This document shows, in pieces, positions 43,626 through 53,132 of a DNA stretch of 64,000 nt; the stretch's first letter is position 1; every line of letters starts with the position of its first letter. The stretch lies in the NCBI GenBank assembly GCA_040766985.1, contig JAXGPL010000006.1:70667-134666 (forward strand), read 5' to 3'. The notes beneath the pieces are model-generated. The model did no database searches. It was given only the letters and a program-made list of their open reading frames with translations, and was not told the origin of the DNA. The position numbers and the translations under genes were made by a program. This DNA comes from JAXGPL01 sp040766985. GTDB taxonomy: Bacteria; Bacillota; Sulfobacillia; JAUYEG01.

Positions 43626-44609
43626 ATGCTCATACTTACCAAGTCCGACGTTCGGGACGCACTCCGCATGCCTGCGGCAATTGATGCGGCGGCAGGAGCC
43701 CTTGCGGCCTTTTCATCCGGTGACGCGGATGTGCCGCCGCGGATTCACGTCAACGCCGCCAAAGGGGTCAGTCTTTACATGCCCGGCCTGATCCGGAGCA
43801 GCGGCGCCCTCGGCGCCAAGATCGTATCCGTCTTCCCGGGCAACCAGTCGGCCGGTCTTCCGACCATCACGGCGCTGATGGTGCTGCAGGATTCCGCGAC
43901 CGGCATGCCGCTATCAGTAATGGAAGCCTCATACCTCACGGCCGTCCGCACCGGTGCGGCAGCCGGGGTCGCCACCAGATACCTCGCCCGGGCGGGTGCA
44001 GCCAACGTTCTGCTGATCGGCGCCGGCGTGCAGGGCAGGGCCCAGCTTGCGGCAGTACAGGCGGTACGTGGTGTCAGCCGGGCGGTCATCTGCGACCTGG
44101 ATTCGGCGGCGGCGGGGCAGCTGGCACAGGAACTCGAAGGCGAGACTGCGAGCCTGCAGACCGCAGCCGACCCGAACCCGTTCGTCCCGGACGCAGACAT
44201 CATCATCTGCGCCACGACTTCGCGCCGCCCGGTGTTCGACGGCAGGTTGGTCCGCCCCGGCACCCATATCAACGCGATCGGGGCGTACACCCCCGAGATG
44301 CAGGAACTCGACGAGTTCATCGTCTCCGGCGCAGACCTGTTCGTCTGCGACTCCCGTGCGGCAGCCTGGAAGGAGGCCGGCGACCTGGTCATCCCCGCCC
44401 GCAAAGGCCTGATCGACATGTCCCGCATCGACGCCGAGGTCGGCGACCTCGTCCTCGGAAGGGCACCGGGCAGGCGCGACGACCGCGAGATCACAGTATA
44501 CAAGGGCGTCGGGCTGGCTGCCCTTGACCTGGCGGCTGCGCAGGCGGTCTTCGCCGGGGCGGAGGCAGCCGGGATAGGTACCGCAGTGGACGTCATGGCA
44601 TCGGATTGA
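43626..44609 (+). CDS. Ornithine cyclodeaminase/mu-crystallin-family dehydrogenase
   Basis: ATG behind GGGGGGTGA, 327 residues. Family marks: RIHVNAAKGVSLYMPGLI, LGAKIVSVFPGNQSAGLPTI, MEASYLTAVRTGAAAGVATR, the NAD(P) Rossmann motif VLLIGAGVQGRAQLAAV, and INAIGAYTPEMQELDEFIV. Members include ornithine cyclodeaminase, alanine dehydrogenase and pyrroline-2-carboxylate reductase. The hydroxyproline dehydratase gene downstream makes a pyrroline-carboxylate or proline-related reduction plausible, but this is inference. The gap to the activase is 139 bp. Confidence 0.82.
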   Translation: MLILTKSDVRDALRMPAAIDAAAGALAAFSSGDADVPPRIHVNAAKGVSLYMPGLIRSSGALGAKIVSVFPGNQSAGLPTITALMVLQDSATGMPLSVMEASYLTAVRTGAAAGVATRYLARAGAANVLLIGAGVQGRAQLAAVQAVRGVSRAVICDLDSAAAGQLAQELEGETASLQTAADPNPFVPDADIIICATTSRRPVFDGRLVRPGTHINAIGAYTPEMQELDEFIVSGADLFVCDSRAAAWKEAGDLVIPARKGLIDMSRIDAEVGDLVLGRAPGRRDDREITVYKGVGLAALDLAAAQAVFAGAEAAGIGTAVDVMASD

Positions 44610-44748
44610 CGCTGCAGGATATGTGGACCGGCGGCGAAACCATATGGCAATGCAGCGCCTTGTCGGCTAGCTGCGCCGGGCCCGGTCCGGTCGGTGCGGC
44701 ATCAGCGTAGCTGTATGGGAGGTTCAGGCCATCGCGGTTTCGGGTTGG

Positions 44749-45606
44749 GTGTTCAACATTATGCGCTTTGCCGTCAACGACGGACCGGGAATCCGCTCGA
44801 CGGTTTTCCTGAAAGGTTGCCCGCTGGACTGCTGGTGGTGCCATAACCCCGAGAGCCAGGCGCCGGGACCGGAGCTCGTCCTTAACCGGGACCGGTGTAT
44901 CAGTTGCGGGCGCTGCGCCGCGGTGTGTCCCAGGGGGCCGGGGGAGCCCTGCACGGCGTGTGGGCGATGCGTTGAAACCTGCCCCGCCGCCGCGCGCGAG
45001 ATTGCCGGTCGGCTGATGACCGCCCGCGAGGTATTGGCTGAGGCGCAGCGCGACAGGGTGTTCTTTGATCAATCCGGCGGCGGGATCAGCTTCTCGGGCG
45101 GCGAGCCTCTGGCCCAGCCGGACTTCCTCGTTGCGATGCTCAGGTTGTGCCGCGAAGCCGGCATCGCCACCGCCGTCGACACCTGCGGCTATGCGGACCA
45201 ATCGGCGATCCTGGCCGCCGCCGAGTACGCCGATGAATTCCTTTACGATATCAAGCACCTCGACACCGAGACCCACCGGCAGTACACGGGAGTCGGCAAC
45301 GAGCAGATCCTTGCGAACCTTGTCGCCCTCAGCAGCGTCCACGACGCGGTTACCGCTAGGGTACCGGTGATCCCGGGCGTCAACGACGATAGTGGACACA
45401 TCGAGAGGGTGGCCGCATATCTCTGCCGCAATACCCGGATCAGGCGGGTCACCTTGCTGCCGTACCACGCTTCCGGGGAAAGCAAATACCTGCGCCTTGG
45501 CCGTCCGTACCGCATGGCCGGCACCAGGACTCCATCTCACGAGCATATGGGTAAGCTGGCGGGGGCCTTCGCCGCAGCCGGCCTTGAGCCTGACATAGGA
45601 GGCTAG
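44749..45606 (+). CDS. Glycyl-radical enzyme activating enzyme (radical SAM)
   Basis: 285 residues from GTG 44749. The radical-SAM cluster motif is C24, C28, C31 (KGCPLDCWWCHNPE). A two-cluster ferredoxin insert follows with C50/C53/C56/C60 and C68/C71/C74/C78. SAM-binding FSGGEPLAQPDF and YDIKHLD are present. This is the standard GRE-activase architecture. It precedes the dehydratase by 4 bp and must install the glycyl radical on it. A GGGAGG at 44718 sits too far upstream for GTG 44749, so the true start may be a little earlier. Confidence 0.9.
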   Translation: MFNIMRFAVNDGPGIRSTVFLKGCPLDCWWCHNPESQAPGPELVLNRDRCISCGRCAAVCPRGPGEPCTACGRCVETCPAAAREIAGRLMTAREVLAEAQRDRVFFDQSGGGISFSGGEPLAQPDFLVAMLRLCREAGIATAVDTCGYADQSAILAAAEYADEFLYDIKHLDTETHRQYTGVGNEQILANLVALSSVHDAVTARVPVIPGVNDDSGHIERVAAYLCRNTRIRRVTLLPYHASGESKYLRLGRPYRMAGTRTPSHEHMGKLAGAFAAAGLEPDIGG

Positions 45607-45610
45607 ACCG

Positions 45611-47971
45611 ATGATCACCAACCGTGTGGCCAGACTCCGGCAGCAGAGCCTTGACGCCCAGCCCCGCATCTCGACGGAGCGGGCGGAGTTGCTGACGGAG
45701 TTTGACCGGACCTGCCGTGAAACCGCTGTGCCGGTGCGCCGCGCGCTGGCCTTCCAATACATTCTTGAGCACAAAGCCATCGCGATTGGGCCAGGCGAAC
45801 TGATCGTCGGCGAACGCGGCCCGTCTCCGAAAGCTACTCCCACCTATCCCGAGCTGTGCTGCCACAGCCTGGCCGACCTCGACCTCCTCGACAGCAGGCC
45901 CAAGATCCCGTTCCGGGTCGACGAGAGGTCGCGACGGGTGTACGAGGAGAGCATCATTCCCTATTGGCAGGGCCGTTCGATACGCGACATGCTGTTCGCG
46001 GCGATGAGCCCGGAGTGGGTTGCAGCATATGACGCCGGGATGTTCACGGAGTTCATGGAGCAGCGGGCGCCGGGGCATACGGTCTGCGGCGACAAGATCT
46101 ACCGCAAGGGTTTCCTTGATATCAAACGGGACGTTGAATCACACCTTGCCCGCCTCGACTACCTCCGAGACCCCATGGCATACGACAAGCGCCTTGAACT
46201 CAGGGCGATGCGGATCTGCTGTGACGCGATCATCGCTTACGCGGCCAGGCACGCCGGACTGGCCCGCGAACTAGCCGCCTCGGAGGCCGACGCGACCAGG
46301 CAGGCTGAATTGCTGAAGATCGCTGAGGTCTGCGGGCATGTGCCCGCGGAGGCCCCCAGGGATTTTTGGGAGGCCCTGCAGGCGTATTGGTTTGTGCACC
46401 TCGGCGTGATTACCGAGCTGAACACGTGGGACTCGTTTTGCCCAGGGCGTCTTGACCAGCACCTTGAGCCGTTCTACCGGCAGGGCCTGGAGCAGGGCTC
46501 CCTGACGCGGGAGCAGGCCGAGGAGTTGCTGCAGTGTTTTTGGGTCAAGTTCAACAACCAGCCCGCGCCCCCCAAGGTCGGAGTCACCGCAGCCGAGTCG
46601 GGCACGTATACCGACTTTGCCAACATCAACAGCGGCGGCCTCCGCGCCGACGGGACCGACGGCGTCAACGAGGTCACATACCTTGTGCTGGACGTGATCG
46701 ACCAGATGCGGTTACTGCAGCCGAGTTCGAACATCCAGGTCAGCAAGAAGAGCCCAGACGCCTTCGTCCGCCGTGCCGCCCGCATCATCCGCAAGGGTTG
46801 GGGTCAGCCCTCGGTCTTCAACGCGGACGCGGTGGTTGCCGAACTGCTAAGGCAGGGCAAGAGCCTCGAAGACGCCAGGATGGGCGGCACGAGCGGGTGT
46901 GTCGAAACTGGCGCCTTCGGCAAGGAAAGCTACATCCTGACCGGATATCTCAATCTCCCCAAGATCTTCGAACTCACCCTCAGCCGGGGCGTCGATCCGC
47001 GCACAGGACGCCGGCTCGGACCCGATACCGGCGACGCCGCGTCATTCACGGGGTTTGAGCAACTGTGGGCCGCTTACCGCAGGCAACTCGACCACATGGT
47101 CGAGGTAAAGATCGCCGGCAGCAACATCATCGAACGCCTTTACGCGCAACACATGCCCGCGCCGTTCCTTTCGCTCGTGATCGACGACTGCGTGACCAAC
47201 GGCCGCGACTACAATGCGGGCGGAGCTCGGTACGATACGAGCTACATTCAGGGCGTCGGCATCGGTACACTGACCGACTCGCTGGCGGCCATCAAGCACC
47301 TCGTTTACGAGAGCGGCGTCCTGACGATGGCGCAGTTGCTTGGAGCCCTGAGCGCAGACTTCGAGGGCTCGGAGGACGTCAGGCAGTACCTCGTCAACCG
47401 GGCACCCAAGTACGGCAACGACGACGACCGGGCCGACGAACTGATGCGCATGGCCTTTGACGCTTTCTACGAGACCGTCAACGGCAGGCCTAACACGCGC
47501 GGCGGGACTTACCGCATCAACATGTTGCCGACGACGTGCCACGTCTACTTTGGCTCCGTAACCGGCGCAACCCCCGACGGTCGCCGCGGCGGCCTGCCGC
47601 TGTCGGAGGGCATCTCCCCGGTCCAGGGGGCGGACCGCAAAGGGCCGACAGCTGTCATCCAGTCCTGCGCCAAGATGGATCACCTCCGCACCGGCGGAAC
47701 GTTGCTGAACATGAAGTTTACGCCGTCGGTGCTGGAAGGGGAGAAGGGGCTCGACAACCTCGTGCACCTCATCCGCGCCTACTTCAAGCTGGACGGCCAC
47801 CATGTGCAGTTCAACGTCGTCGATGCCGAGACGCTCCGGGCCGCTCAGCGCGAGCCGGAGAAGCACCGCGACCTGATTGTGCGCGTGGCGGGGTACAGCG
47901 ACTTCTTCTGCGACCTAAGCCCTGCCCTGCAGGATGAGATCATCGCCAGGACGGCGCACACCACCGCCTAA
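45611..47971 (+). CDS. hypD: Glycyl-radical trans-4-hydroxy-L-proline dehydratase
   Basis: A 786-residue intact glycyl-radical enzyme. The thiyl Cys is C430 with Glu432 (GGTSGCVETGAFGKE) and the radical Gly is G761 (VRVAGYSDFF). Segments such as AGMFTEFMEQRAPGHTVCGD, FVHLGVITELNTWDSFCPGR, GWGQPSVFNADAVV and YFKLDGHHVQFNVVD agree closely with what I recall of the Clostridioides difficile HypD, also near 790 residues. The reaction is anaerobic dehydration of trans-4-hydroxyproline to pyrroline-5-carboxylate. It sits in an operon with its activase and near a reductase homologue. Not to be confused with hydrogenase-maturation HypD. Confidence 0.88.
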   Translation: MITNRVARLRQQSLDAQPRISTERAELLTEFDRTCRETAVPVRRALAFQYILEHKAIAIGPGELIVGERGPSPKATPTYPELCCHSLADLDLLDSRPKIPFRVDERSRRVYEESIIPYWQGRSIRDMLFAAMSPEWVAAYDAGMFTEFMEQRAPGHTVCGDKIYRKGFLDIKRDVESHLARLDYLRDPMAYDKRLELRAMRICCDAIIAYAARHAGLARELAASEADATRQAELLKIAEVCGHVPAEAPRDFWEALQAYWFVHLGVITELNTWDSFCPGRLDQHLEPFYRQGLEQGSLTREQAEELLQCFWVKFNNQPAPPKVGVTAAESGTYTDFANINSGGLRADGTDGVNEVTYLVLDVIDQMRLLQPSSNIQVSKKSPDAFVRRAARIIRKGWGQPSVFNADAVVAELLRQGKSLEDARMGGTSGCVETGAFGKESYILTGYLNLPKIFELTLSRGVDPRTGRRLGPDTGDAASFTGFEQLWAAYRRQLDHMVEVKIAGSNIIERLYAQHMPAPFLSLVIDDCVTNGRDYNAGGARYDTSYIQGVGIGTLTDSLAAIKHLVYESGVLTMAQLLGALSADFEGSEDVRQYLVNRAPKYGNDDDRADELMRMAFDAFYETVNGRPNTRGGTYRINMLPTTCHVYFGSVTGATPDGRRGGLPLSEGISPVQGADRKGPTAVIQSCAKMDHLRTGGTLLNMKFTPSVLEGEKGLDNLVHLIRAYFKLDGHHVQFNVVDAETLRAAQREPEKHRDLIVRVAGYSDFFCDLSPALQDEIIARTAHTTA

Positions 47972-48026
47972 CTCCGCGCCGCTCTCCCACGTCCGTGATG
48001 CCTGGTCAGATGACCGCGGTCGGGGC

Positions 48027-48230
48027 TTAGCTGCCGCGCCCGCCGGCCAAGAACCCCCTGCACTGAGGCGCTTGCTGGAGAAACGACTCGATCCTAGCGC
48101 ATCCGAAATCCGACCACCTGCCGCAATTGGCCACGCCGGCCCGCCCGCGGGCGCACGCCCTGATCTCGCAGACGTTGCAGTGGCTGAAGAGGTGGGGGCC
48201 ATCCGAAGGTGAGGCTTCCAGAACAATATA
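48027..48230 (-). pseudogene. DUF3795-like C-terminal fragment
   Basis: On the minus strand DGPHLFSHCNVCEIRACARG is followed by VANCGRWSDFGCARIESFLQ and ends RGFLAGGRGS at 48027. This is the Cys-rich second half of DUF3795-type proteins. The first half (the CGLxCxxCPA part) is absent; upstream is promoter DNA with an SOS box instead. The frame can be read from an ATG at 48258, but that codon lies within the -35 region. It is probably a deletion product. Confidence 0.55.
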
Positions 48231-48253
48231 CCGAACATCTGTTCGCTTGTCAA
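48225..48253 (-). promoter_or_regulatory. LexA (SOS)-box-containing sigma-A promoter
   Basis: On the minus strand TTGACA (48248-48253), a 17-bp spacer and TATATT (48225-48230) form a near-consensus promoter. The spacer contains CGAACAGATGTTCG (48232-48245), which fits the Gram-positive LexA consensus CGAACRNRYGTTYG at every position. LexA bound here would block RNA polymerase. The present downstream DNA is only a DUF3795-like fragment, so the original target may be lost. Confidence 0.82.
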
Positions 48254-48806
48254 TCATTCCCCGCCAAGAGGGCTGCAACGATAGACCCTCCTCACATTGA
48301 GCCGTTCTGGCAGGCCTGGCCAAGGGGTGGACGGCCCTGCGGCCCGGCAGGGAACGACGACGCCGGCTGAGAATCGCTCGTCAAGATTAGGACCGCCCCG
48401 CGACAGAGGGCGGCGGCCACCGGCGAGGGGTTCCTGGCGACCGGGTGGCTGCCGGGCACCGGCGAGGGGTTCCTGGCGACCGGGTGGCTGCCGGGCACCG
48501 GCGAGGGGTCGACCCGGCACCGGCGAGGATAGGTGGACGTGCGGCGACCCGGTTTCTGGGAAACCTGGTCGCTCTAAGCACGCGTTGCGCAGAACGCGGT
48601 CACGGATCGACCTTAAGGGGCCGCCAAGGTCGTTTTGTTACCGCATTCCTGGAAACCTGGTTTCAGCAAAACCAGGTCACTGCGCCATCGGGTCGTTTTC
48701 CGCCCAATGCACCGCGCCCGTGGCCAGGCTCCCACGACGCCCCGCGCCCACGCCGGCGGCTGTGCGCGCCTTTGCGGGTGGGTGAGTCTTGCGAGGGGGA
48801 TGCGAT
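48254..48806. other. Non-coding region with repeats and a hairpin
   Basis: No convincing gene. It contains the 39-bp tandem repeat (48419-48508), two copies of GGAAACCTGGT (near 48560 and 48651) and a hairpin ACCTGGTTT/AAACCAGGT (48655-48663, 48669-48677). Long open frames here come from the GC-rich repeats. Confidence 0.5.
48419..48508 (+). repeat. 39-bp tandem repeat, two full copies plus partial
   Basis: A 39-bp unit beginning ACCGGCGAGGGGTTCCTGGC and ending GGTGGCTGCCGGGC occupies 48419-48457 and 48458-48496 with identical sequence. A third partial copy follows at 48497. Because 39 is divisible by three, antisense frames show peptide repeats, which should not be taken as genes. Confidence 0.92.
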
Positions 48807-50304
48807 ATGGGCGAATGGCAGGTCGGGTTGCCTCAGGACATCGAGGAAATGACCACCGTGCAGATGCAGGAGGCGATGGCCGACGGGCGGCTGACTTCGC
48901 ATGGACTGGCATTGGCGTATCTTGACCGGATCGCGCGGTACGACCACGCCGGACCAGGGATCAACGCCGTCCTGGAGATCAACCCGGATGCGCTGCACAT
49001 CGCGCGGGCGATGGACGCCGAGCGTGCCCGTTCCGGCCCACGCGGGCCGTTGCACGGTATTCCCGTCCTGCTCAAAGATAACATCGACACGGGAGACAAG
49101 ATGCACACGAGCGCGGGGTCGCTGGCCCTGGCGGAGTCGTACGCCGCGGCGGATTCGTTCGTCGCCGCCCGGCTGCGTCACTGCGGAGCCGTCATCCTCG
49201 GCAAAGCCAACATGACGGAATGGGCCAACTTCATGACCGAGGGCATGCCCGCGGGTTACAGTTCGCGCGGCGGCCAAGTCCTCAACCCCTACCTGCCTGG
49301 CAAGTACACCGTCGGCGGCTCGAGCTCCGGTTCTGGTGCGGCGGTGGCGGCCAATCTGGCGGCCGCGGCAATCGGCACGGAAACCTCCGGCTCCATCCTC
49401 AGTCCCGCCAGCTCCAATTCGGTCGTCGGCATCAAGCCGACAGTCGGGCTCGTGAGTCGCACAGGGATCATCCCGATAATGCACACCCAGGATACTGCCG
49501 GCCCGCTGGCTCGGACCGTGGCCGATGCGGCAGCGCTTCTGAGTGCTATCGCGGGCGTGGATGAGCGCGATCCGGCGACGTGGGCCTACGAGGGGAGGGC
49601 GTTTGCGGATTACACCGCTTTCCTCGACGGCCGTGCCCTGCGGCACGCGCGGCTCGGCGTGTGCCGGGACCTGCTCGGCCGGATGGACGGGGAGCAGCTG
49701 GCTCTGATGGAGCGTGCCTTCAGCGTGATGCGGGAAGCCGGCGCGGAGGTCATTGACCCCGTCGACATGCCTGTGGCACGGGAGAAGTACGACCGGACGG
49801 CGATGCTCTACGAGTTCAAACCCAATCTCAATGCCTACCTTGCTAGGCTTGGGCAGGCTGTGCCGGTCCATTCGCTCCGGGAGTTGATCGAGTACAATTC
49901 GCGGCACCCCAAGGCCATGCTCCGCTATGGTCAGACTCTGCTCATCCAGTCCGAAACCAAATCCGGCGACCTTACCGAGCCGGAATACGTCCAAGCGCTT
50001 GCCAACGGCATTTACCAGTGCGCCGCACGGGGTATCGACAAGGTGATCGCCGAGCACCGGCTCGACGCCGTCGTGTTCCCCGGCAACCTGGGGGCATCGA
50101 TCGCGGCCAAGCCAGGCTACCCATCGGTCTGTGTGCCGGGCGGGTACACTCCTGACGGGCGGCCCGGGTGTTACGTTCTGTGCAGGGGCGTGGAGCGAGC
50201 CGATGTTGATCGCCCTGGCATACGCGTTCGAGCAGGCGACAATGTACAGACGGCCGCCGGCGATGGACGGGCCCGCGCTGTCGACAGCTCCGCCCGAGGG
50301 TTAA
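48807..50304 (+). CDS. Amidase (amidase-signature family); one frameshift near 3' end
   Basis: ATG at 48807 behind GAGGGGG. The Ser-cisSer-Lys triad is visible: K90 (VLLKDNIDTG), the cis-Ser in GGSSSGSG (172-174) and S196 in TSGSIL. The segment ARTVADAAALLSAIAGVDER is also typical. At about 50165, in GCGGCCCGGG, the frame slips; the correct end is GVTFCAGAWSEPMLIALAYA and FEQAT, with the stop at 50302. The uncorrected frame runs to 50318 with an Arg-rich tail. Members hydrolyse amides such as fatty-acid or peptide amides; the substrate is unknown. Confidence 0.87.
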
Positions 50305-50545
50305 CAGAATCTGCGTAGTCTTGCGTTGTTCCTGTACATTCATACAGCCATACGGCCGGCCGCCGCCAACGCTTCCAGGTGGTGGTTTGGTCTCTGCCAG
50401 GATTCGACTCTGCCACCGCGCAAACACAGGAGTACTCTGCCTCTCCGTCGAAGAGGTGATGTCTTAATGTGGGCATTATGCACAGCCACCGATGGCTTAG
50501 GCATGCGGCCCCGGCAACAAGAAGGCTGGCAAGGGAGGTTTGGGT

Positions 50546-51523
50546 TTGGACGAGGATCTCAAAAAGCAGGTCGAGCAGTTGTTGTCTGCCCAGGAGGGTC
50601 TACAACACGTCTTTGCGCAGCTTTACAAGGCCGTTGACGATGTGTTGTGGTACCACAAGGTTGGCGACGTGGCGGAGCATGACACATTCGTCTACTGTGG
50701 GCCGCCGCCGGCCAACCTGAGTGCTCAACCGCCTCAGGACCGCGGCAACCCCGTCAAGATCAGGGCCTACCGGTTTTGGCCCAAAGGTATCGACAGGACC
50801 AAGAAGCATCCGCTGCTCGTGTACCCGCATGGCGGCGTGCACGCCAACTTTTCGAGCGCCGGCTCCAACGTCGTCCGGGAGATGGTCCAGCAAGGATACA
50901 TCGTTGTCGCCCCGGACTATCGCGGGTCCACGGGCTACGGCGAATACCTCTACCGTATGATTGACTACGGCGGGCTCGAGGTTGAGGACACGATGTGCGC
51001 CAGGGACTGGATGGTCGAGAACGACCCGCTCGTCGACCCGGAACGCGTCGGCATCCTCGGCTGGAGCCACGGCGGACTGCACACTCTGTTTAACATCTTC
51101 CGTTATCCGGAGAAGTACAAGGTGGCCTACGCCGCGGTCCCGGTCAGCGATCTGGTCGCCCGGATGGCCTACAAGGGGCCGCACTACCACTCCCTGTACT
51201 CGGCGGACCACCACATCGGCAAGCCCGCGTGGGTTGACCCATGGGAGTACAAGCGGCGTTCGCCCGCGTACAACGCGGACAAGCTGCAGACACCGCTGCT
51301 GATCCACACGACGACCAACGATGAGGACGTCAACGTGCTCGAAGTGGAGCACCTCATTGCACAGCTCAAGGCCGCCGGCAAGAAGTTTGAGTACAAGATC
51401 TACGACGCGGCCCCCGGAGGGCATGCGTTCAACCGCATCGATACGCCGCTGGCGCGCGAGTCGAGGCGGGAGGTGTGGGCCTTCCTGGCTAAACACCTTA
51501 ACCCGCCCAATCCGCTCGTTTAG
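50546..51523 (+). CDS. S9-family prolyl-oligopeptidase-like alpha/beta hydrolase
   Basis: About 325 residues. TTG 50546 has the best spacing to GGGAGG; TTG 50540 is the alternative. The nucleophile elbow is ILGWSHGGLHT, the oxyanion area VYPHGGVHANFSS, the acid TTNDEDVNV and the His GGHAFNRID. This is the catalytic domain of S9 peptidases without the beta propeller. A short helical N-terminus (DLKKQVEQLLSAQEGLQHVF) precedes it. No signal peptide, so it is probably a cytoplasmic peptidase or esterase. It ends 152 bp before cassette 2. Confidence 0.85.
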   Translation: MDEDLKKQVEQLLSAQEGLQHVFAQLYKAVDDVLWYHKVGDVAEHDTFVYCGPPPANLSAQPPQDRGNPVKIRAYRFWPKGIDRTKKHPLLVYPHGGVHANFSSAGSNVVREMVQQGYIVVAPDYRGSTGYGEYLYRMIDYGGLEVEDTMCARDWMVENDPLVDPERVGILGWSHGGLHTLFNIFRYPEKYKVAYAAVPVSDLVARMAYKGPHYHSLYSADHHIGKPAWVDPWEYKRRSPAYNADKLQTPLLIHTTTNDEDVNVLEVEHLIAQLKAAGKKFEYKIYDAAPGGHAFNRIDTPLARESRREVWAFLAKHLNPPNPLV

Positions 51524-51674
51524 CAGCGCGTTCGATTGTATGGTGCTGGGCTCGGCCGCCTTTCCGGGGCGGCTGTGCCCGGCGGCCCAACATAAGGGAG
51601 GTGGTTAGCCCACGGAGTAGCCCGAAGAACACTGTCGGCAGAGGTGTTACTCAAGGTTCCGAGGGATTTTCGGG

Positions 51675-52463
51675 ATGGAGGTGCAAGACAACTTGATTGC
51701 AGGACGGATTGCTGGATTCTGGGCTCTTCTAGTCTCATTCGTACTGATGCTTCTGGCAGTCAGTAACGCCAAGAAGAGACTGCCCAAGATCCGGACGCTT
51801 GCTGGCCTGGAGGCGATCGAAGAGGCGGTTGGCCGCGCGACCGAGATGGGCAAACCGGTGATGTTCACCCCGGGCTATGGGGACGTCGCCGGAACCAACG
51901 CAGCGCCCACGATCGCCGGACTCGATATGCTTGGCTATGTCGGGCGCCTAGCCGCCAGGCGCGATACCAAAATGGCAGTGACCGTGGGCCACCCCAATAC
52001 ATACACCGTTGCGCTGGACGTTCTGAGGCGCGCATATATGGTTGAGGGCCGTCCCGATGCTCTGCCGGACGACGCTGTCACCTTTGGCTCCGAGATTCAG
52101 TTCGCGTTTACGGCTCACACTCTCGGGCGTATCCAGCGGGAGAAGCCGGCAACCTGCCTGTTCCTCGGTTACTTCGCTGCGGAAGCGATCATCGTTGCTG
52201 AGGCAGCGGTAGCCGCCGGGTCAATCTCAATCGCTGGGGCGACAAACCACTTCCAGTTGCCGTTCTTTGTCGCCGCCTGCGACTACACCCTGATTGGAGA
52301 GGAATTCCTTGCGGCCGGCGCTTACGTGTCAAACGATCCGCGCCGCATTGGTTCAATCGCCGGTCAGGATTGGATCAAGGGCATTGCGGTCTTGATAGTA
52401 ATCGCCGGGGTGGTCATGCGGGCAACGGGCAACAACGCTATGACCACATGGCTCAGCAAATAG
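51675..52463 (+). CDS. Cassette 2 gene A: DUF6754-like membrane protein
   Basis: 262 residues, ATG with GAGGGA upstream. Same architecture as the gene at 35966: N-terminal helix (AGFWALLVSFVLMLLAVS), a domain starting GLEAIEEAVGRATEMGKPVM, then RLAARRDTKMAVTVGHPNTY, FLGYFAAEAIIVAEAAVAAG and LPFFVAACDYTLIGEEFLAA, then a C-terminal helix (IAVLIVIAGVVMRATG). The copies have clearly diverged but keep the FFVAACDYTLIGEE signature. No frameshift here. First gene of the second operon. Confidence 0.78.
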   Translation: MEVQDNLIAGRIAGFWALLVSFVLMLLAVSNAKKRLPKIRTLAGLEAIEEAVGRATEMGKPVMFTPGYGDVAGTNAAPTIAGLDMLGYVGRLAARRDTKMAVTVGHPNTYTVALDVLRRAYMVEGRPDALPDDAVTFGSEIQFAFTAHTLGRIQREKPATCLFLGYFAAEAIIVAEAAVAAGSISIAGATNHFQLPFFVAACDYTLIGEEFLAAGAYVSNDPRRIGSIAGQDWIKGIAVLIVIAGVVMRATGNNAMTTWLSK

Positions 52464-52490
52464 GGCCGGCGGGAGAGGAGGGCGCGAACT

Positions 52491-53120
52491 ATGAAACGTG
52501 AGCTTCCCATATTCCTGACAGGTCTGACCGGCCTGATCCTGATTGCGCACTACTACATCACCATTCCGATACCGTTCATCAACCGGCTCGCCGAGGCCAT
52601 GCCGAACTGGGGTGTCATCATTGCTGCCTTCACGCTGGCCTTGGCTGCTGCCAACCTGATCAAGATCCACCTGACACGGCTGATCCGTGGTGGCGGTATT
52701 GGCAGGGTCCTGCCCAGTGTGGTGCTCCTGGCGGGTCTGTTTGTGACGGCCATTTCGGGCATCTTCCTTGGGCAGAGTTCCACCTCGTTCAACTTCATCT
52801 TCACCAATATGTACACGCCCCTGGCTGCGGCCTTCTACGCGATGACGGCGTTTCACCTGGCTTCTGCATCATACCGGGCCTTCCGAGCGCGTACAGCTCA
52901 AGCTGCTGTGCTCCTCGTCACGGGTGTCCTTCTGATGCTGGGCCGGGCGCCCATCGGTGAGGCGGTCTGGGCCCAGTTCCCGACAATCGCTAACTGGATT
53001 ATGAACGTCGGTAACCTGGCGGGGTCACGTGGAATCATGATTAGCATTGCCGTTGGTGTAATCGGTGTGAGCTTGCGGGTTCTCGTGGGCATCGACCGGG
53101 CACACCTGGGCGCGGAATAG
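52491..53120 (+). CDS. Cassette 2 gene B: multi-TM protein
   Basis: 209 residues with about six helices: LPIFLTGLTGLILIAHYYIT, NWGVIIAAFTLALAAANLIK, VVLLAGLFVTAISGIFLG, MTAFHLASASYRAFRARTAQ and GIMISIAVGVIGVSLRVLVG. The NWGVII and SYRAFR/AYRAFR landmarks match the gene at 36759. This copy has the intact first helix that is hidden by frameshifts in copy 1. It starts 27 bp after gene A, with GGGAGAGGAGGG upstream. Confidence 0.8.
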   Translation: MKRELPIFLTGLTGLILIAHYYITIPIPFINRLAEAMPNWGVIIAAFTLALAAANLIKIHLTRLIRGGGIGRVLPSVVLLAGLFVTAISGIFLGQSSTSFNFIFTNMYTPLAAAFYAMTAFHLASASYRAFRARTAQAAVLLVTGVLLMLGRAPIGEAVWAQFPTIANWIMNVGNLAGSRGIMISIAVGVIGVSLRVLVGIDRAHLGAE

Positions 53121-53132
53121 GGGGTCGTGCAG

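Noticed and set aside
48254..48581. Repetitive peptides encoded in the 39-bp repeat
   Set aside because: The period is a multiple of three, so any frame gives a repeat peptide; there is no ribosome site or conserved start.
48663..50057. 464-codon minus-strand frame opposite the amidase
   Set aside because: Antisense to the amidase with its complete catalytic triad; no homology features.
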